Numbered from the stretch's first letter, positions 26,101 to 35,166 are shown. The stretch is DNA of 64,000 nucleotides from JAHRAW01 sp963693025 (GCA_963693025.1 OY843749.1:1984001-2048000), one strand, 5' to 3'. A program made the numbers and translations. The notes: generated by a model from the sequence alone, not told the origin.

Positions 26101-28329
26101 TCAAAACATCTCCATCGGGTCAACATCAATCGACCACCTAGCACGCCGCGACTGCGGATCGTTTTCGATTAACTCAAGCCAAGCGGGTAGCAGCCGGTGC
26201 AACTGCCCGCGGTGGTTGCTGCGTACCATTAACTGTGCGCGGTATCGACCGGCGCGTTTTTCCATTGGGGATATGACCGCGTCCATGATTTGTACGCGGT
26301 CTAACTCCCCCGATGCTTGCGCCAACATTCGTTTGCCCACCGCGGCGGTGTGGTGGAGGAATTTTAGCGCGGCGGTGGGGTGTGTGGATTCCGCGCGCCA
26401 TAGCGCGAAGTGGCTGAACGGCGGGCATTGGGCGGCGCGGCGCTCCTCGGTGCAGTGGTGGGCAAAGCGCTCAAAATCGTGTTGGCGCATGGCTTGCAGG
26501 ATGGGGTGGTTCGGGTGCGCGGTCTGCACCAGCACCTCGCCCGGCGACGCCGCCCGCCCGGCGCGTCCCGACACCTGGGTCAACTGCTGGAAGAGGTATT
26601 CCGGGGCGCGAAAATCGATGCTATACAGCCCCTGGTCGGAGTTGATGACGCCGACCAGCGTCACCGCGGAGAAGTCGTGCCCCTTGGCAATCAACTGGGT
26701 GCCGATGATGATGTCGGTCTCGCCGCGGCGAATGGCTTCGAGTTCGCGTTCGAGTTTGTCCTGCGTGGTCACGCGGTCGCGGTCGAGCCGGCTGATGCGC
26801 GCCTCGGGAAATTTTTCCCGCAGACGGCGCTCCAGCCGCTGCGTGCCGGCGCCCGCCAGGAAGAGCGGCGCACCGCATTCCGCGCACACCATTACCGCCT
26901 TGCCGGCGCGCCCGCAGTGGTGGCATTGAAACTGCTCGCGGTCGCGGTGGTAGGTCAGGCGCGCATCGCAACGCTCGCAACCCGCCTGCCAGCCGCACTG
27001 CTGGCACTGGGCGGTGGGCGCAAATCCGCGCCGGTTGAGGAAGATGATGGACTGCTCGCGCCGCGCGAGGCGTTGTTCGATGGCGCGCAGCAGGGGCGTG
27101 GAGAAGCCATCGACCGGACGGTGTTGTTTGAGGTCGATGAAGTCGATGCGCGGCAATCCGGCCTCGCCGACGCGGCGGTCGAGAACCAGCAATTCGTGCT
27201 TGCCCCGCCGGGCGTTGTGGCGGGTTTCCATCGACGGCGTCGCCGAGCCCAGCACCACCGGGATATTTTCCATGCTGGCGCGCTGTATCGCCAAATCCCG
27301 CGCGTGATAACGAAACCCGTCGCGCTGTTTGTAGGAAATGTCGTGCTCCTCGTCCACCAAGATTAGACCGGGCGATTTCAGCGGCGTGAAAACCGCCGAG
27401 CGCGTGCCGAGCACCGCCGCCGCGTGGCCCTCGCGGGCGAGCCACCACGCGCGGTAGCGTTGCTCGACGGAGAGCGCCGAGTGCAGCACGCACACGCCGC
27501 CGCCGAGTCGCTCGCGGACGCGCGCCACCAGTTGCGGCGTGAGCGAGATTTCCGGCACCAGTATCAGCGCTTGCCCGCCGCCGGCGATGCACCGCTGCGC
27601 GGCTTCCAGATAGACCTCGGTTTTGCCGCTGCCGGTGACGCCGTGCAGCAGGAATGACCCGAAGCGGCCCGCCGAGCGATTGATGGCATCGACCGCATTT
27701 CGCTGCTGCGGGTTGAGTTCCACCCGGCTGGCGGCGGGGCGAGGCGTGTCCGGCGGGAGCGGGCGCACGGCGGCCTCAACCAGCCCCTTTTGTTGCAACC
27801 GCCGCAACGCATCGGCGCTGCCCGGAAAACGCTTGCCAAACGCTACCGCATCGACCCAGCCGGCGCCGCGCAAGTCCCGGTATAGGCGTGTCTGCAAAGG
27901 CGCCCGACCAAGCGCGTCTTGCGCCCCCGCCACCGTATCTCCGCCGCCCGCCGCCGGCTCGAGCGCCCGTATGAACCGGCGGTGGGTCGGGTCGGTCAGC
28001 GCCTTGCCCTTGCGCAACGCGACCGGCAAGGCGGTCTGCAACGCCTCGCCCGGCGGATGGTGGTAGTAGCGCGCCGCCCAAATCAGCAGGTCGAGCAACG
28101 CCTCGCCGAACAGGCTCTCGGTGTCCAGCGCCTCGCTGATGCGCTTCAGCCGGCGGGCGCCCTGCGCGGGCGCGTTGGAAACCACCACGCCGACCGCCGT
28201 GCGGCTACCAAACGGCACCCGCACCCGCACGCCCGGCGCGAGACCGCCGCCGTCGCAACGATAGTCGAACAAACGCCTCAGCGGCGCCGGAACCGCCACC
28301 TGAACAACCCCCCGGCGCTCACCGGACAT
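26101..28329 (-). CDS. priA: Primosomal replication protein N' (PriA helicase)
   Basis: A 3'-to-5' superfamily 2 DNA helicase that reloads the replisome at stalled or recombined forks. From MSGERRGVVQVAVPAPLRRL it has 742 residues, the family length; an ATG at 28386 would add 19 Pro/Ala-rich residues and is less likely. An N-terminal DNA-binding domain is followed by Walker A GVTGSGKT and the DEAH-like box LVDEEHD. The paired zinc motifs CxxC (CQQCGW, CERCDA, CHHCGR, CAECGA) lie between the helicase lobes, and the C-terminal helicase region has GTQLIAKGHDF. DnaA boxes lie directly upstream. Confidence 0.95.
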   Translation of the reverse strand: MSGERRGVVQVAVPAPLRRLFDYRCDGGGLAPGVRVRVPFGSRTAVGVVVSNAPAQGARRLKRISEALDTESLFGEALLDLLIWAARYYHHPPGEALQTALPVALRKGKALTDPTHRRFIRALEPAAGGGDTVAGAQDALGRAPLQTRLYRDLRGAGWVDAVAFGKRFPGSADALRRLQQKGLVEAAVRPLPPDTPRPAASRVELNPQQRNAVDAINRSAGRFGSFLLHGVTGSGKTEVYLEAAQRCIAGGGQALILVPEISLTPQLVARVRERLGGGVCVLHSALSVEQRYRAWWLAREGHAAAVLGTRSAVFTPLKSPGLILVDEEHDISYKQRDGFRYHARDLAIQRASMENIPVVLGSATPSMETRHNARRGKHELLVLDRRVGEAGLPRIDFIDLKQHRPVDGFSTPLLRAIEQRLARREQSIIFLNRRGFAPTAQCQQCGWQAGCERCDARLTYHRDREQFQCHHCGRAGKAVMVCAECGAPLFLAGAGTQRLERRLREKFPEARISRLDRDRVTTQDKLERELEAIRRGETDIIIGTQLIAKGHDFSAVTLVGVINSDQGLYSIDFRAPEYLFQQLTQVSGRAGRAASPGEVLVQTAHPNHPILQAMRQHDFERFAHHCTEERRAAQCPPFSHFALWRAESTHPTAALKFLHHTAAVGKRMLAQASGELDRVQIMDAVISPMEKRAGRYRAQLMVRSNHRGQLHRLLPAWLELIENDPQSRRARWSIDVDPMEMF

Positions 28330-28397
28330 GGGGCTGGCGGCGGGGGTTGGCGGGGCGGCTGACCGACCGTCGGCGGGCGCCCTCATCGGCGCGCGGG

Positions 28398-28612
28398 TTA
28401 CTCACAGAATCTGTGGATAACTCTGTGCATAAATGAGCCCCGCTTGTGCCGTTAAAATCCCTCCGGCGCTCAAAGCGGTGCCTGCCTAAATTTTCACCAA
28501 AAACAGGATAATCTAATAAAAACAAAAGGTTACGCCGATAAATTAAGATGTGAAAACAGAGATGATTGCTAAACTACAAAAAACACCACGCCCCCGCCCC
28601 GGTTGTGAATAA
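28398..28612. promoter_or_regulatory. DnaA-box cluster with AT-rich stretch
   Basis: Three 9-mers match TTATNCACA exactly, all on the minus strand: TTATCCACA (28412–28420), TTATGCACA (28424–28432) and TTATTCACA (28604–28612). A one-mismatch box TTACTCACA is at 28398–28406 on the plus strand. Between them 28490–28590 is clearly AT-rich for this genome. This could be a replication origin, a DnaA-titrating site, or DnaA control of priA. The rest of the ~450-bp gap (28330–28782) shows no gene. Confidence 0.55.
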
Positions 28613-28782
28613 CTCGCCCGCCCGAGCCGGTTGCGGGGTCTTAAAAATTGGTTAATCAAGCAGTTAGCCCGCTTTGTTTTGGGAACCGTCTATCTAAATG
28701 CGCTTCGCCTTCTCAGCCGGTCATCCGCAATTTTTCACCGCCACCGGGAGCGGATTCCCGCGTTGCCTGAGGCAGCCCCAAT

Positions 28783-29160
28783 TCACTGAGCGTGCAACTC
28801 GTTGACAAACTCTTCGGCGTAGCGTGTGGCGTCGCGGCGGCACCAGGGTTTGAATCCGCCGAGGCCGCGATTATCCCATTCTTTGTGGGCAAGGCTCCAT
28901 GCTTCGTTGCGGGCGCTTTGGATTTGTGGGGGGGTGAGGTTGTATTTGTTTAGCAGATTGTTGCGTTGCAGGCGAAAGCCGGCGATGACGCGCTCGGTGG
29001 TTAGGCCGCAGTAGTTGGTGACTTCCACGCGGTAGGTGAGATAGACCAGTTTGTTCCAGCCGGGGACGCTGCCGTCGCCGGCGGCGGGCGCGCCAAACAG
29101 TAGCGGGCAGAGCAGGCAAAACCAGCCTGCGCGGCGGCTAAATGCTCTTTGCCGCGGCAC
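28783..29160 (-). CDS. Small secreted protein of unknown function
   Basis: 125 residues. The N-terminus (MPRQRAFSRRAGWFCLLCPLLFGAPAAG) looks like a Sec signal peptide with cleavage near AAG, so the mature ~95-residue protein is expected in the periplasm. It has two cysteines in the mature part (CGLTTE, PWCRRD) that could form a disulfide, and several Trp/Asn residues. I do not recognise the family. Its start overlaps the end of the MetE-like gene by 23 bp, which suggests translational coupling; the encoded signal peptide supports it being real. Confidence 0.6.
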   Translation of the reverse strand: MPRQRAFSRRAGWFCLLCPLLFGAPAAGDGSVPGWNKLVYLTYRVEVTNYCGLTTERVIAGFRLQRNNLLNKYNLTPPQIQSARNEAWSLAHKEWDNRGLGGFKPWCRRDATRYAEEFVNELHAQ

Positions 29161-30190
29161 TGAGGTTGCGCATTTTTTCGCGCGCCAGATCGCGCCCCAG
29201 CAGTCCCAGGCCGCAGTCGGGCGCCGCCACCAGCCGCGCTTTGTCGATGTGGTTCAACGCATCGCATAAACGCGCGCGGATTTCTTCGACTGGCTCGACG
29301 CGGCTACGCGCGATGGCGACCGCGCCGAAAATCACGGTGGTGGTCGCAAAGCGCTCCAGCAGCGCGAGGTCGTTGTGGCGGTGGGCGTCTTCGATGGATA
29401 GCCACTGCACGGAAGAGTCCTCCATCGCGTCGGCGATTTGCAGATAGGCTTGCGGCTCGGCTTTGGGGTAGTCGTCGCGGTCGAGGCGGTCGGGGTAGCC
29501 GCAGCACATGTGCACCGTGCGCGTGACTTGGGCGGGGCAGCCGTGGAACGCCCTTTCCAGGTTTTCCACACCGTAGGCGAGCGCATCGGCGGGGCGCCGG
29601 GCGAACACCGGCTCATCGATTTGGATATACCGGCAGCCGGCTTCGGCGAGCGCCAGCACTTCCGAGTTGAGCGCCGCCGCCAGGTCGGCGCCCAGTTTTT
29701 GGGGGTCGTGGTAGTAGGCGTCGTAGTTGGTGTCGGCGATGGTCATGGGACCCGGCATGGTGATCTTAACCGGCTTGTCCGAGAAACCCTGGGCGCGCCG
29801 CCAGTCCGCCGGCAGAAACTCGCGCGTGGCGGAAACGGGCCCGCGGATGGTCGGCAGGCTTGCCGAATAGGTGCCGCCGCGCACCGCCTTCTCGGTGAGG
29901 TTGTCGAAATCAAAACCGTTGAGGTGGCGGCAGTGGTAGTGAATGTAGTTTTCGCGCGGAACCTCGCCGTCGGTCGGAATGTCGATGCCGGCTTCAATCT
30001 GCTCCCCGACCACCTCCTCGACGCCGCGCGCGATGATGGCTTCGGCATCTTCGCCCATCCGCCGCATGGCGTCCGCCCAGCGCTGGGTCGGCTCGGCGGT
30101 GTCGGGTCCCGCCGCGACGTTGAACCAGTCCGGCAATTTCACATAGCCGGGTTTCGGATAGGCGCCGATGCAGGTGGTGACGATACTCAT
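29138..30190 (-). CDS. MetE-like methyltransferase, short catalytic-domain form
   Basis: Related to the C-terminal half of cobalamin-independent methionine synthase, which transfers methyl to homocysteine at a zinc site. The 350 residues lack the N-terminal barrel of full MetE (about 750). The zinc ligands are all present: His227 and Cys229 (VHMCCGYP), Glu267 (LSIEDAH) and Cys326 (APDCGLG). IQIDEPVFARRP is the typical substrate-loop region. It lies 28 bp after the permease with the C-terminal extension, as part of the polyamine-type transporter operon, so the methyl donor or acceptor may be a transported compound rather than methyl-folate. Methionine synthesis and other thiol methyl transfers are both possible; only the family is certain. 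Confidence 0.75.
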   Translation of the reverse strand: MSIVTTCIGAYPKPGYVKLPDWFNVAAGPDTAEPTQRWADAMRRMGEDAEAIIARGVEEVVGEQIEAGIDIPTDGEVPRENYIHYHCRHLNGFDFDNLTEKAVRGGTYSASLPTIRGPVSATREFLPADWRRAQGFSDKPVKITMPGPMTIADTNYDAYYHDPQKLGADLAAALNSEVLALAEAGCRYIQIDEPVFARRPADALAYGVENLERAFHGCPAQVTRTVHMCCGYPDRLDRDDYPKAEPQAYLQIADAMEDSSVQWLSIEDAHRHNDLALLERFATTTVIFGAVAIARSRVEPVEEIRARLCDALNHIDKARLVAAPDCGLGLLGRDLAREKMRNLSAAAKSI

Positions 30191-30218
30191 GGCGAATGCG
30201 GAGCGCGCGCCGCCGCGA

Positions 30219-31541
30219 CTATTGCGCGGCGTCGGGGTTGACCTGCTTGTTCAAATTCTGCGGGTCAAAAATGCTGTTGAAATTTTCCGTGCCGGCGGGG
30301 GGCGATTCTTCGCTTTCGGTTTCGGGCGCTTCCGCCTCGCTTTGGTCATCGCCGGTGCCGGCTTGCTCTTGCAGATTGCCGGTGCTGAAGATGCTTTGGA
30401 ATTGCGACACGCCGGCGCGCTCCGATTTGTCGGCGCTCTGAATCTGCTGCTGCCCCGCCGCCTCCGAAGCCGCCGGGGCGTTGCGAAACATCGCCCTGGC
30501 TTCGCGCTGCTTGATGCGCTCCTGGGTGCGCTGGATTTTTTCCGCCTTGACCTGCGCCTTGCATTCGGTCACGCCCACGGTGCCGGCGAGATACGCGCTA
30601 CCGAGCCCGGCGGCGAACACCAGCAGAATCAGGATGACCGCCGGGTCGAGCATAAACGGCGTGGCGCGTTTGCGGTGCGCCTGCTCGCCTTTGACGATGC
30701 GGATGGTTTCTTTTGCCGCCGCCGCTTCCCTGCGCTTGAGCACTTCGTGCAACGCCGCGCCGAACAGCGTAATCAACACGATAATCACCGCGAGCGCGCT
30801 GATGGACGGGTTGATGCCGTGGCGCACTTTGCCGGCGAGGAAGGTGGTCAGCGTGCTTTCCGAGATGATGGTGAACACCGTGGTGTTGTAGTTTTCAAAC
30901 GACGCCAGGAACGCCAACACCGCCGCCGACATAATCGCCGGTTTCAGGAATGGCAATAGAATTTTGCGAAAGGTCTGCACGTGGGTCGCGCCCAAGTCGA
31001 GCGCCGCTTCCTCCTGCGACAGGTCGAAGCGCTGCAGCCGCGAGATGAAGACCAGCATGGTGTAGGCGGAGATGAAGGTGGCTTGCCCGATGATGGTGAG
31101 GAAGAACCCGTCGTAGAACAACGACTCGCGGGAGGCGCCGAACATCGTGCCGATGCGGTCCCAGAACAGCAGCGTTGAGATGCCCAGCACCACGCCGGGG
31201 ACGAGAATCGGCGAGATGACGATGGTGTAATACCACGGTCGCACGCGCTCCTTGACCTGGGTCAGCATGAGCGCGCCGGCGAGTCCCAGCGGCACCGCCA
31301 GCAGCACCACGCCGATGCCGATAAAGAAACTGTTGCGCAAGCCTTCGACCAGTTTGTCGTCGTTGGCGAGCACTTGAAACCATTCCACCGTGAAGCATTC
31401 AAACGGCGCCATGCGCGGGAACGCGGAGCTGTTGAACGCGGTCACGCTCATGATGAGCAGCGGCCCGAACAGGTAGATGAAAAAGCCGATGACAAAAAAC
31501 AGCACGAAGAATTTTCGCACGCGGTCGGCGGTCAGAATCAT
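30219..31541 (-). CDS. potC: Polyamine-type ABC transporter permease (PotC-like) with C-terminal extension
   Basis: An inner-membrane permease of the spermidine/putrescine family. The start MILTADRVRKFFVLFF overlaps the potB stop by 4 bp (ATGA), so 440 residues is the likely length; the frame is open further upstream but that part is not permease-like. Six membrane helices span residues 10–265, with the EAA loop EEAALDLGA near 178. The family normally ends near residue 270. Here the protein continues with an extra predicted helix at about 299–322 (AVILILLVFAAGLGSAYLAG) and a ~115-residue Gln/Glu/Ser-rich hydrophilic tail, which is unusual. Confidence 0.85.
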   Translation of the reverse strand: MILTADRVRKFFVLFFVIGFFIYLFGPLLIMSVTAFNSSAFPRMAPFECFTVEWFQVLANDDKLVEGLRNSFFIGIGVVLLAVPLGLAGALMLTQVKERVRPWYYTIVISPILVPGVVLGISTLLFWDRIGTMFGASRESLFYDGFFLTIIGQATFISAYTMLVFISRLQRFDLSQEEAALDLGATHVQTFRKILLPFLKPAIMSAAVLAFLASFENYNTTVFTIISESTLTTFLAGKVRHGINPSISALAVIIVLITLFGAALHEVLKRREAAAAKETIRIVKGEQAHRKRATPFMLDPAVILILLVFAAGLGSAYLAGTVGVTECKAQVKAEKIQRTQERIKQREARAMFRNAPAASEAAGQQQIQSADKSERAGVSQFQSIFSTGNLQEQAGTGDDQSEAEAPETESEESPPAGTENFNSIFDPQNLNKQVNPDAAQ

Positions 31542-32461
31542 CGCGCGATTTCCCCGAGTTTGACCTTGAACACGCGCATCATCAGCAACACGAAGATGAT
31601 GCACACCACCAGCAGGATGATGGCGTAGGCCGAGCCGCGCGCCCAGTTGCCGGCTTGGTTGAACGCTTGATATATGATTTGCGTGAACCACAAACTGCTC
31701 GGTCCGCCGAGGATTTGCGGCGCCGCCAGCGCGCCGGCGGTCAGCATGAAGACCATCGTGCAGCCCGAGGTGATGCCGGGTTTGGCGTGCGGGATGACCA
31801 CGCGTTTGTGGATGCGCCACCACGGCGAGCCGAGGTCGCGCGCCGCTTCGATTTGGTTTTTGTCGAGGCTCTCGACCGCGTTGTAGATGGGGAAAATCAT
31901 CAGCAGGATGTAGGCGTAACTCAAGCCTGAGTAAAGCGCCACGCTGTTGCGGATGAAGTCATACGGCTGGTCGATTACGCCGACCCAGATGAGCGCGTCG
32001 TTGACGATGCCGTTGCTGCCGAACATGATTTTGAAGGCGAAGGCGCGCAGCAATTCATTGACCCAGAACGGCACGATGAGCGACATCACCATCAGGCGGC
32101 TCCAACCGCCGCGCGAGACATGCGCGAGGTAGTAGGCGACCGGGTAACACAGCGCGAGGTCGATGAGCGTGACGAAAATGGCGGCGAGGATGGTGCGCCC
32201 GAAGACCGACAAATCGACGAAGTTATACGAATCGCTGCTCTGCGCGCTGCCATACAGCATGTAGCGGTAGTGCTCGGTGGTGTAATGGTGCGCGTCGGTT
32301 CCCCACTTCGGCGGCGGCACATTCGCGCGCAGCGAAAAATCGAGCATGAACGCCTGCGGCAGGATAATCATCATGAAAATCCAGAAGCCGACCGACACCA
32401 GCAAAAACAGGGACAGCGCGGCCCCGTGTTTGCGGAAGAAGTTTTTCCAGTAGGCGAGCAT
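31538..32461 (-). CDS. potB: Polyamine-type ABC transporter permease (PotB-like)
   Basis: The first membrane subunit of the importer, 307 residues with about six helices. The cytoplasmic EAA motif EAARDLGSPWWRIHKRV docks the ATPase. The loop after helix 1 carries the periplasmic segment typical of PotB (LDFSLRANVPPPKWG). It lies 50 bp after the ATPase gene and overlaps the next permease by 4 bp, a translationally coupled pair. Confidence 0.88.
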   Translation of the reverse strand: MLAYWKNFFRKHGAALSLFLLVSVGFWIFMMIILPQAFMLDFSLRANVPPPKWGTDAHHYTTEHYRYMLYGSAQSSDSYNFVDLSVFGRTILAAIFVTLIDLALCYPVAYYLAHVSRGGWSRLMVMSLIVPFWVNELLRAFAFKIMFGSNGIVNDALIWVGVIDQPYDFIRNSVALYSGLSYAYILLMIFPIYNAVESLDKNQIEAARDLGSPWWRIHKRVVIPHAKPGITSGCTMVFMLTAGALAAPQILGGPSSLWFTQIIYQAFNQAGNWARGSAYAIILLVVCIIFVLLMMRVFKVKLGEIAR

Positions 32462-32511
32462 CGTCGGCTAGTCGGGCGCGGTCATCATTGCGTTATTACT
32501 CCGTTTCGCTT

Positions 32512-33618
32512 CTATTCCGCCGCCAACTCCCCGTGCGGCAATGCCACCGTGAGGTCGGCGTTGAAACCGAGCGCCACTTCTTCGCCGAGGTCGTGCCCGA
32601 CCGAGCGCCCGTCGTTAATCATCGAGAGTTTGATTTGCTTGTCCGAGCCGGGCACGTTGAAGAACACCTGCCAGAAATTGCCTTCAAACTCCTGCTGGTG
32701 GATGTGCGCGGAAATGCGGTTGTCGAAGGCGCGCTCTTCGGCAAACTGGAGCGACTCCGGGCGCACGAATACGAAGGCGCCGTCTCCGACCGCCAACTGC
32801 CCCTTGCCGTCCCGCTGCGCATGGCGCGCGCGCAGTGAGCCGGACGGCGTGTCCACCACCGCATAGTCCCGCCCGACTTCGGACACCGTGCCGGTGAACA
32901 AGTTGTTCTCGCCGACAAAGGAGGCGACGAACGCGCTTTCCGGGCGGTTGTAGATGGTGTTGCCGTCGGCCACTTGCTCGATGACGCCCTGGCTCATGAC
33001 CGCGACGTGGTCGGACATGGTGAGCGCTTCGCCCTGGTCGTGGGTAATATAGATGAAGGTGATGCCGACGCGCTGCTGGATGGCGCGCAACTCGGTGCGC
33101 ATGTGCTGGCGCAGTTTGAGGTCGAGCGCGGACAGCGGCTCATCCAGCAACAGCACATCGGGCTCGGCGGCCAGCGCGCGGGCGATGGCGACGCGTTGAC
33201 GCTGCCCGCCCGACAATTCGCTGACCATCTTTTCGCCCTGCCCCGGCAGCGCAATCAGTTCGAGCAACTCCTCCGCCTTTTTGCGGCGCGCCGCCTTGCC
33301 GGCTCCCTTCACTTCGAGCGCGAAGGTGATGTTTTCCCACACCGTCATCAGCGGGAACAGCGCCAGGTTCTGAAAAATCAGCGCGGTCGGGCGTTTGTTG
33401 GGCCCAATCCCCGCCATGTCCTTGCCGCCAATCAGCACGCGCCCCTGCGACGGGTCGAGAAATCCCGACACGGCGCGCAACAGCGTGGTCTTGCCGCATC
33501 CGGAGGGACCGAGGAAACTGAAAAACTCCCCTTCCTTGATGTGAATGTTGGCTTCCCTGGCGGCCACAAAGTCGCCAAACCGTATCCACACATCGTCAAG
33601 TTGGACATCCGCGCTCAT
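32512..33618 (-). CDS. potA: Polyamine-type ABC transporter ATP-binding protein (PotA-like)
   Basis: The cytoplasmic ATPase of the importer, 368 residues. Walker A is GPSGCGKTT, the signature LSGGQRQRVAIARAL, Walker B VLLLDEPLSALD, and the switch histidine is in YITHDQGEA. A C-terminal TOBE-type domain follows (FTGTVSEVGRDYAVVDT and FVRPESLQF regions). The gene is separated from potD upstream by about 400 bp containing a full composite repeat and a strong stem-loop, so potABC may be expressed separately from, or at a lower level than, potD. Confidence 0.93.
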   Translation of the reverse strand: MSADVQLDDVWIRFGDFVAAREANIHIKEGEFFSFLGPSGCGKTTLLRAVSGFLDPSQGRVLIGGKDMAGIGPNKRPTALIFQNLALFPLMTVWENITFALEVKGAGKAARRKKAEELLELIALPGQGEKMVSELSGGQRQRVAIARALAAEPDVLLLDEPLSALDLKLRQHMRTELRAIQQRVGITFIYITHDQGEALTMSDHVAVMSQGVIEQVADGNTIYNRPESAFVASFVGENNLFTGTVSEVGRDYAVVDTPSGSLRARHAQRDGKGQLAVGDGAFVFVRPESLQFAEERAFDNRISAHIHQQEFEGNFWQVFFNVPGSDKQIKLSMINDGRSVGHDLGEEVALGFNADLTVALPHGELAAE

Positions 33619-33672
33619 GGGCTACATTCCTCCCGCGTTCGTCATTCGTTCCTCGTCATTCTCTAACTACTT

Positions 33673-33873
33673 CGTCATTCTCGAGCGTTAGTGTCCGTTT
33701 GTCGCCGCGCTTTTTCTTTTAAGCGGCGGCTTACGGACACTTACGTCCTCGGGAATCTCCCTAAGACTGGCACGGGCTTCTTTAAAGTCCACGCTAGCCT
33801 TAGGGAGATTCCCGAAGGCGATGAAAAATATAGTCGCTATCGCTCCTTATTTTTCTATCGTTCGAGAATGACG
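33673..33873. repeat. Full composite repeat A–core–core–B inside the pot operon (201 bp)
   Basis: An intact copy with A arm, core, ~35-bp spacer, inverted core and B arm, nearly the same as 25831–26030. It begins 55 bp before the potA start codon, between potD and potA. Truncated B-end fragments (TTTTCTACCGTTCGGGAATGAC type) continue to about 33975. Confidence 0.83.
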
Positions 33874-33929
33874 AAGTTGGGGGCTCCCCATTTTCTACCG
33901 TTCGGGAATGACAAAGTGGGGGCCCCCTA

Positions 33930-33949
33930 CCCCGTGTCGGGGCACGGGG
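33930..33949. other. Strong stem-loop between potD and potA
   Basis: A perfect 7-bp stem CCCCGTG/CACGGGG with a six-base loop, next to GTGGGGGCCCCCTAC, another palindrome. No U-run follows on the minus strand, so it may be a partial terminator or a 3' stabiliser of the potD mRNA. Confidence 0.5.
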
Positions 33950-34020
33950 CATGTTTTCTACCGCTCGGGAATAACGAGGCTGATGTTATTTTTCGTCAAT
34001 GACGAGTAACCAATCCCCCT

Positions 34021-35166
34021 CTACGCGTTAACGAACTTATTGCGGTATTCGGTGCGGACGTCGGCATACCATTGGGCTTCGGCGGGCCATGGGTTGAGGT
34101 TTCCCAGCGCATCGCCCGGATAGGCTTCTGCAAAGTTTTTCTTGTAGGTGTCGCCGGCGTATTTGTCGGCGCCAAGAACCGCAGAGTTGTAGCCGTGCTT
34201 GTCGATAGCCTTGCCTGCCGGTTCCGGCTGGTAGCAGAAGTTGATGAACTCGTAAGTCTCATCCAAATTTTCCGCCGCCGCCGACAACGACATTCCGTCC
34301 ACCCACGCCATTGATCCTTCTTTCGGCGCTTGATAAGCGACCGGTTCGCCTTCGGTTTTCATCGTCAACGGCGGACCGTCCCAGGTCTGCCCGACCACAA
34401 CGCCGTCATTCAGGAAGCCATTTTTCTGCTCATCAGCGCTGTTCCAGAACAACTTGATTTGCGATTTGTGCGCGATGCAGAAGTCGGTGATTTTCTGCCA
34501 CACCGGGCGCATCGCCTTCTCGCTACGGTATGCCTTCCACACATCGCCCGGCTCCAACTCGCCGATGGTCTCCATATAGAGGCCTGCGCCGAGCATGCCG
34601 CTGTGCGGGCGAATCATGGTTTTGCCTTCCACTTCGGGCTGCCAGATGTTGCCGTAACTCGGCGTGCCGCCCGGCGGCTCATACAAGTCAGTGCGCCAAC
34701 CAACGCCCTCGGTGCCCCAGATATGCGGCAACCAATGTGAGCCTTTGCCGCCGAAATCCCACTCGGTGTCGCCGATCTTGAGCATCGCCGAATTGACATT
34801 GCCGAGATTGGAAATACGTCCGTAGTCAAACGGCTGCAACAGGTCGAGGTCCACCCATTGCCCGGAGCGGTTGTTGGTCGGAGAACAGATGTCAATGTCC
34901 CGGCCCTTGGTCGCCTTCATCTTGTTGATGATGTCCTCATTGGAACCAATGCCGATGTGGTTGACCTTGATGCCGGTGGCGGCGGTGAACTCTGCCAAAA
35001 AACTCTCCGGTAGGTAGTCCGACCACAGCATGACGTTGACCTCGCCGGCGCCCAGCGCCTTGCTGCTGACCACCCACGGCCCCACCGCCGCCGCACCGGC
35101 TGCCAGCGCGCTTCCCTTGAGGGCGGTTCTTCGGGTTTTGTTGATGGTTTCGTTAGATTTACTCAT
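34021..35166 (-). CDS. potD: Polyamine-type ABC transporter substrate-binding protein (PotD-like)
   Basis: A periplasmic binding protein of the spermidine/putrescine family, 381 residues. The N-terminus carries twin arginines (Arg12, Arg13 in NKTRRTALKG) before a hydrophobic Ala-rich stretch, so export by Tat is likely. The mature part starts near GEVNVMLWSDYLPESFLAEF, the usual first strand and substrate loop. The ligand cannot be set from sequence; the family takes polyamines and related amines. A separate promoter could lie in the 104-bp gap to tauC. Confidence 0.88.
   Translation of the reverse strand: MSKSNETINKTRRTALKGSALAAGAAAVGPWVVSSKALGAGEVNVMLWSDYLPESFLAEFTAATGIKVNHIGIGSNEDIINKMKATKGRDIDICSPTNNRSGQWVDLDLLQPFDYGRISNLGNVNSAMLKIGDTEWDFGGKGSHWLPHIWGTEGVGWRTDLYEPPGGTPSYGNIWQPEVEGKTMIRPHSGMLGAGLYMETIGELEPGDVWKAYRSEKAMRPVWQKITDFCIAHKSQIKLFWNSADEQKNGFLNDGVVVGQTWDGPPLTMKTEGEPVAYQAPKEGSMAWVDGMSLSAAAENLDETYEFINFCYQPEPAGKAIDKHGYNSAVLGADKYAGDTYKKNFAEAYPGDALGNLNPWPAEAQWYADVRTEYRNKFVNA

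Noticed and set aside
26410..27366. 318-residue plus-strand frame opposite priA, and similar long frames opposite ppiD, lon and the dehydrogenase
   Set aside because: Shadows of strongly coding minus or plus genes in GC-rich DNA; composition unlike real proteins.
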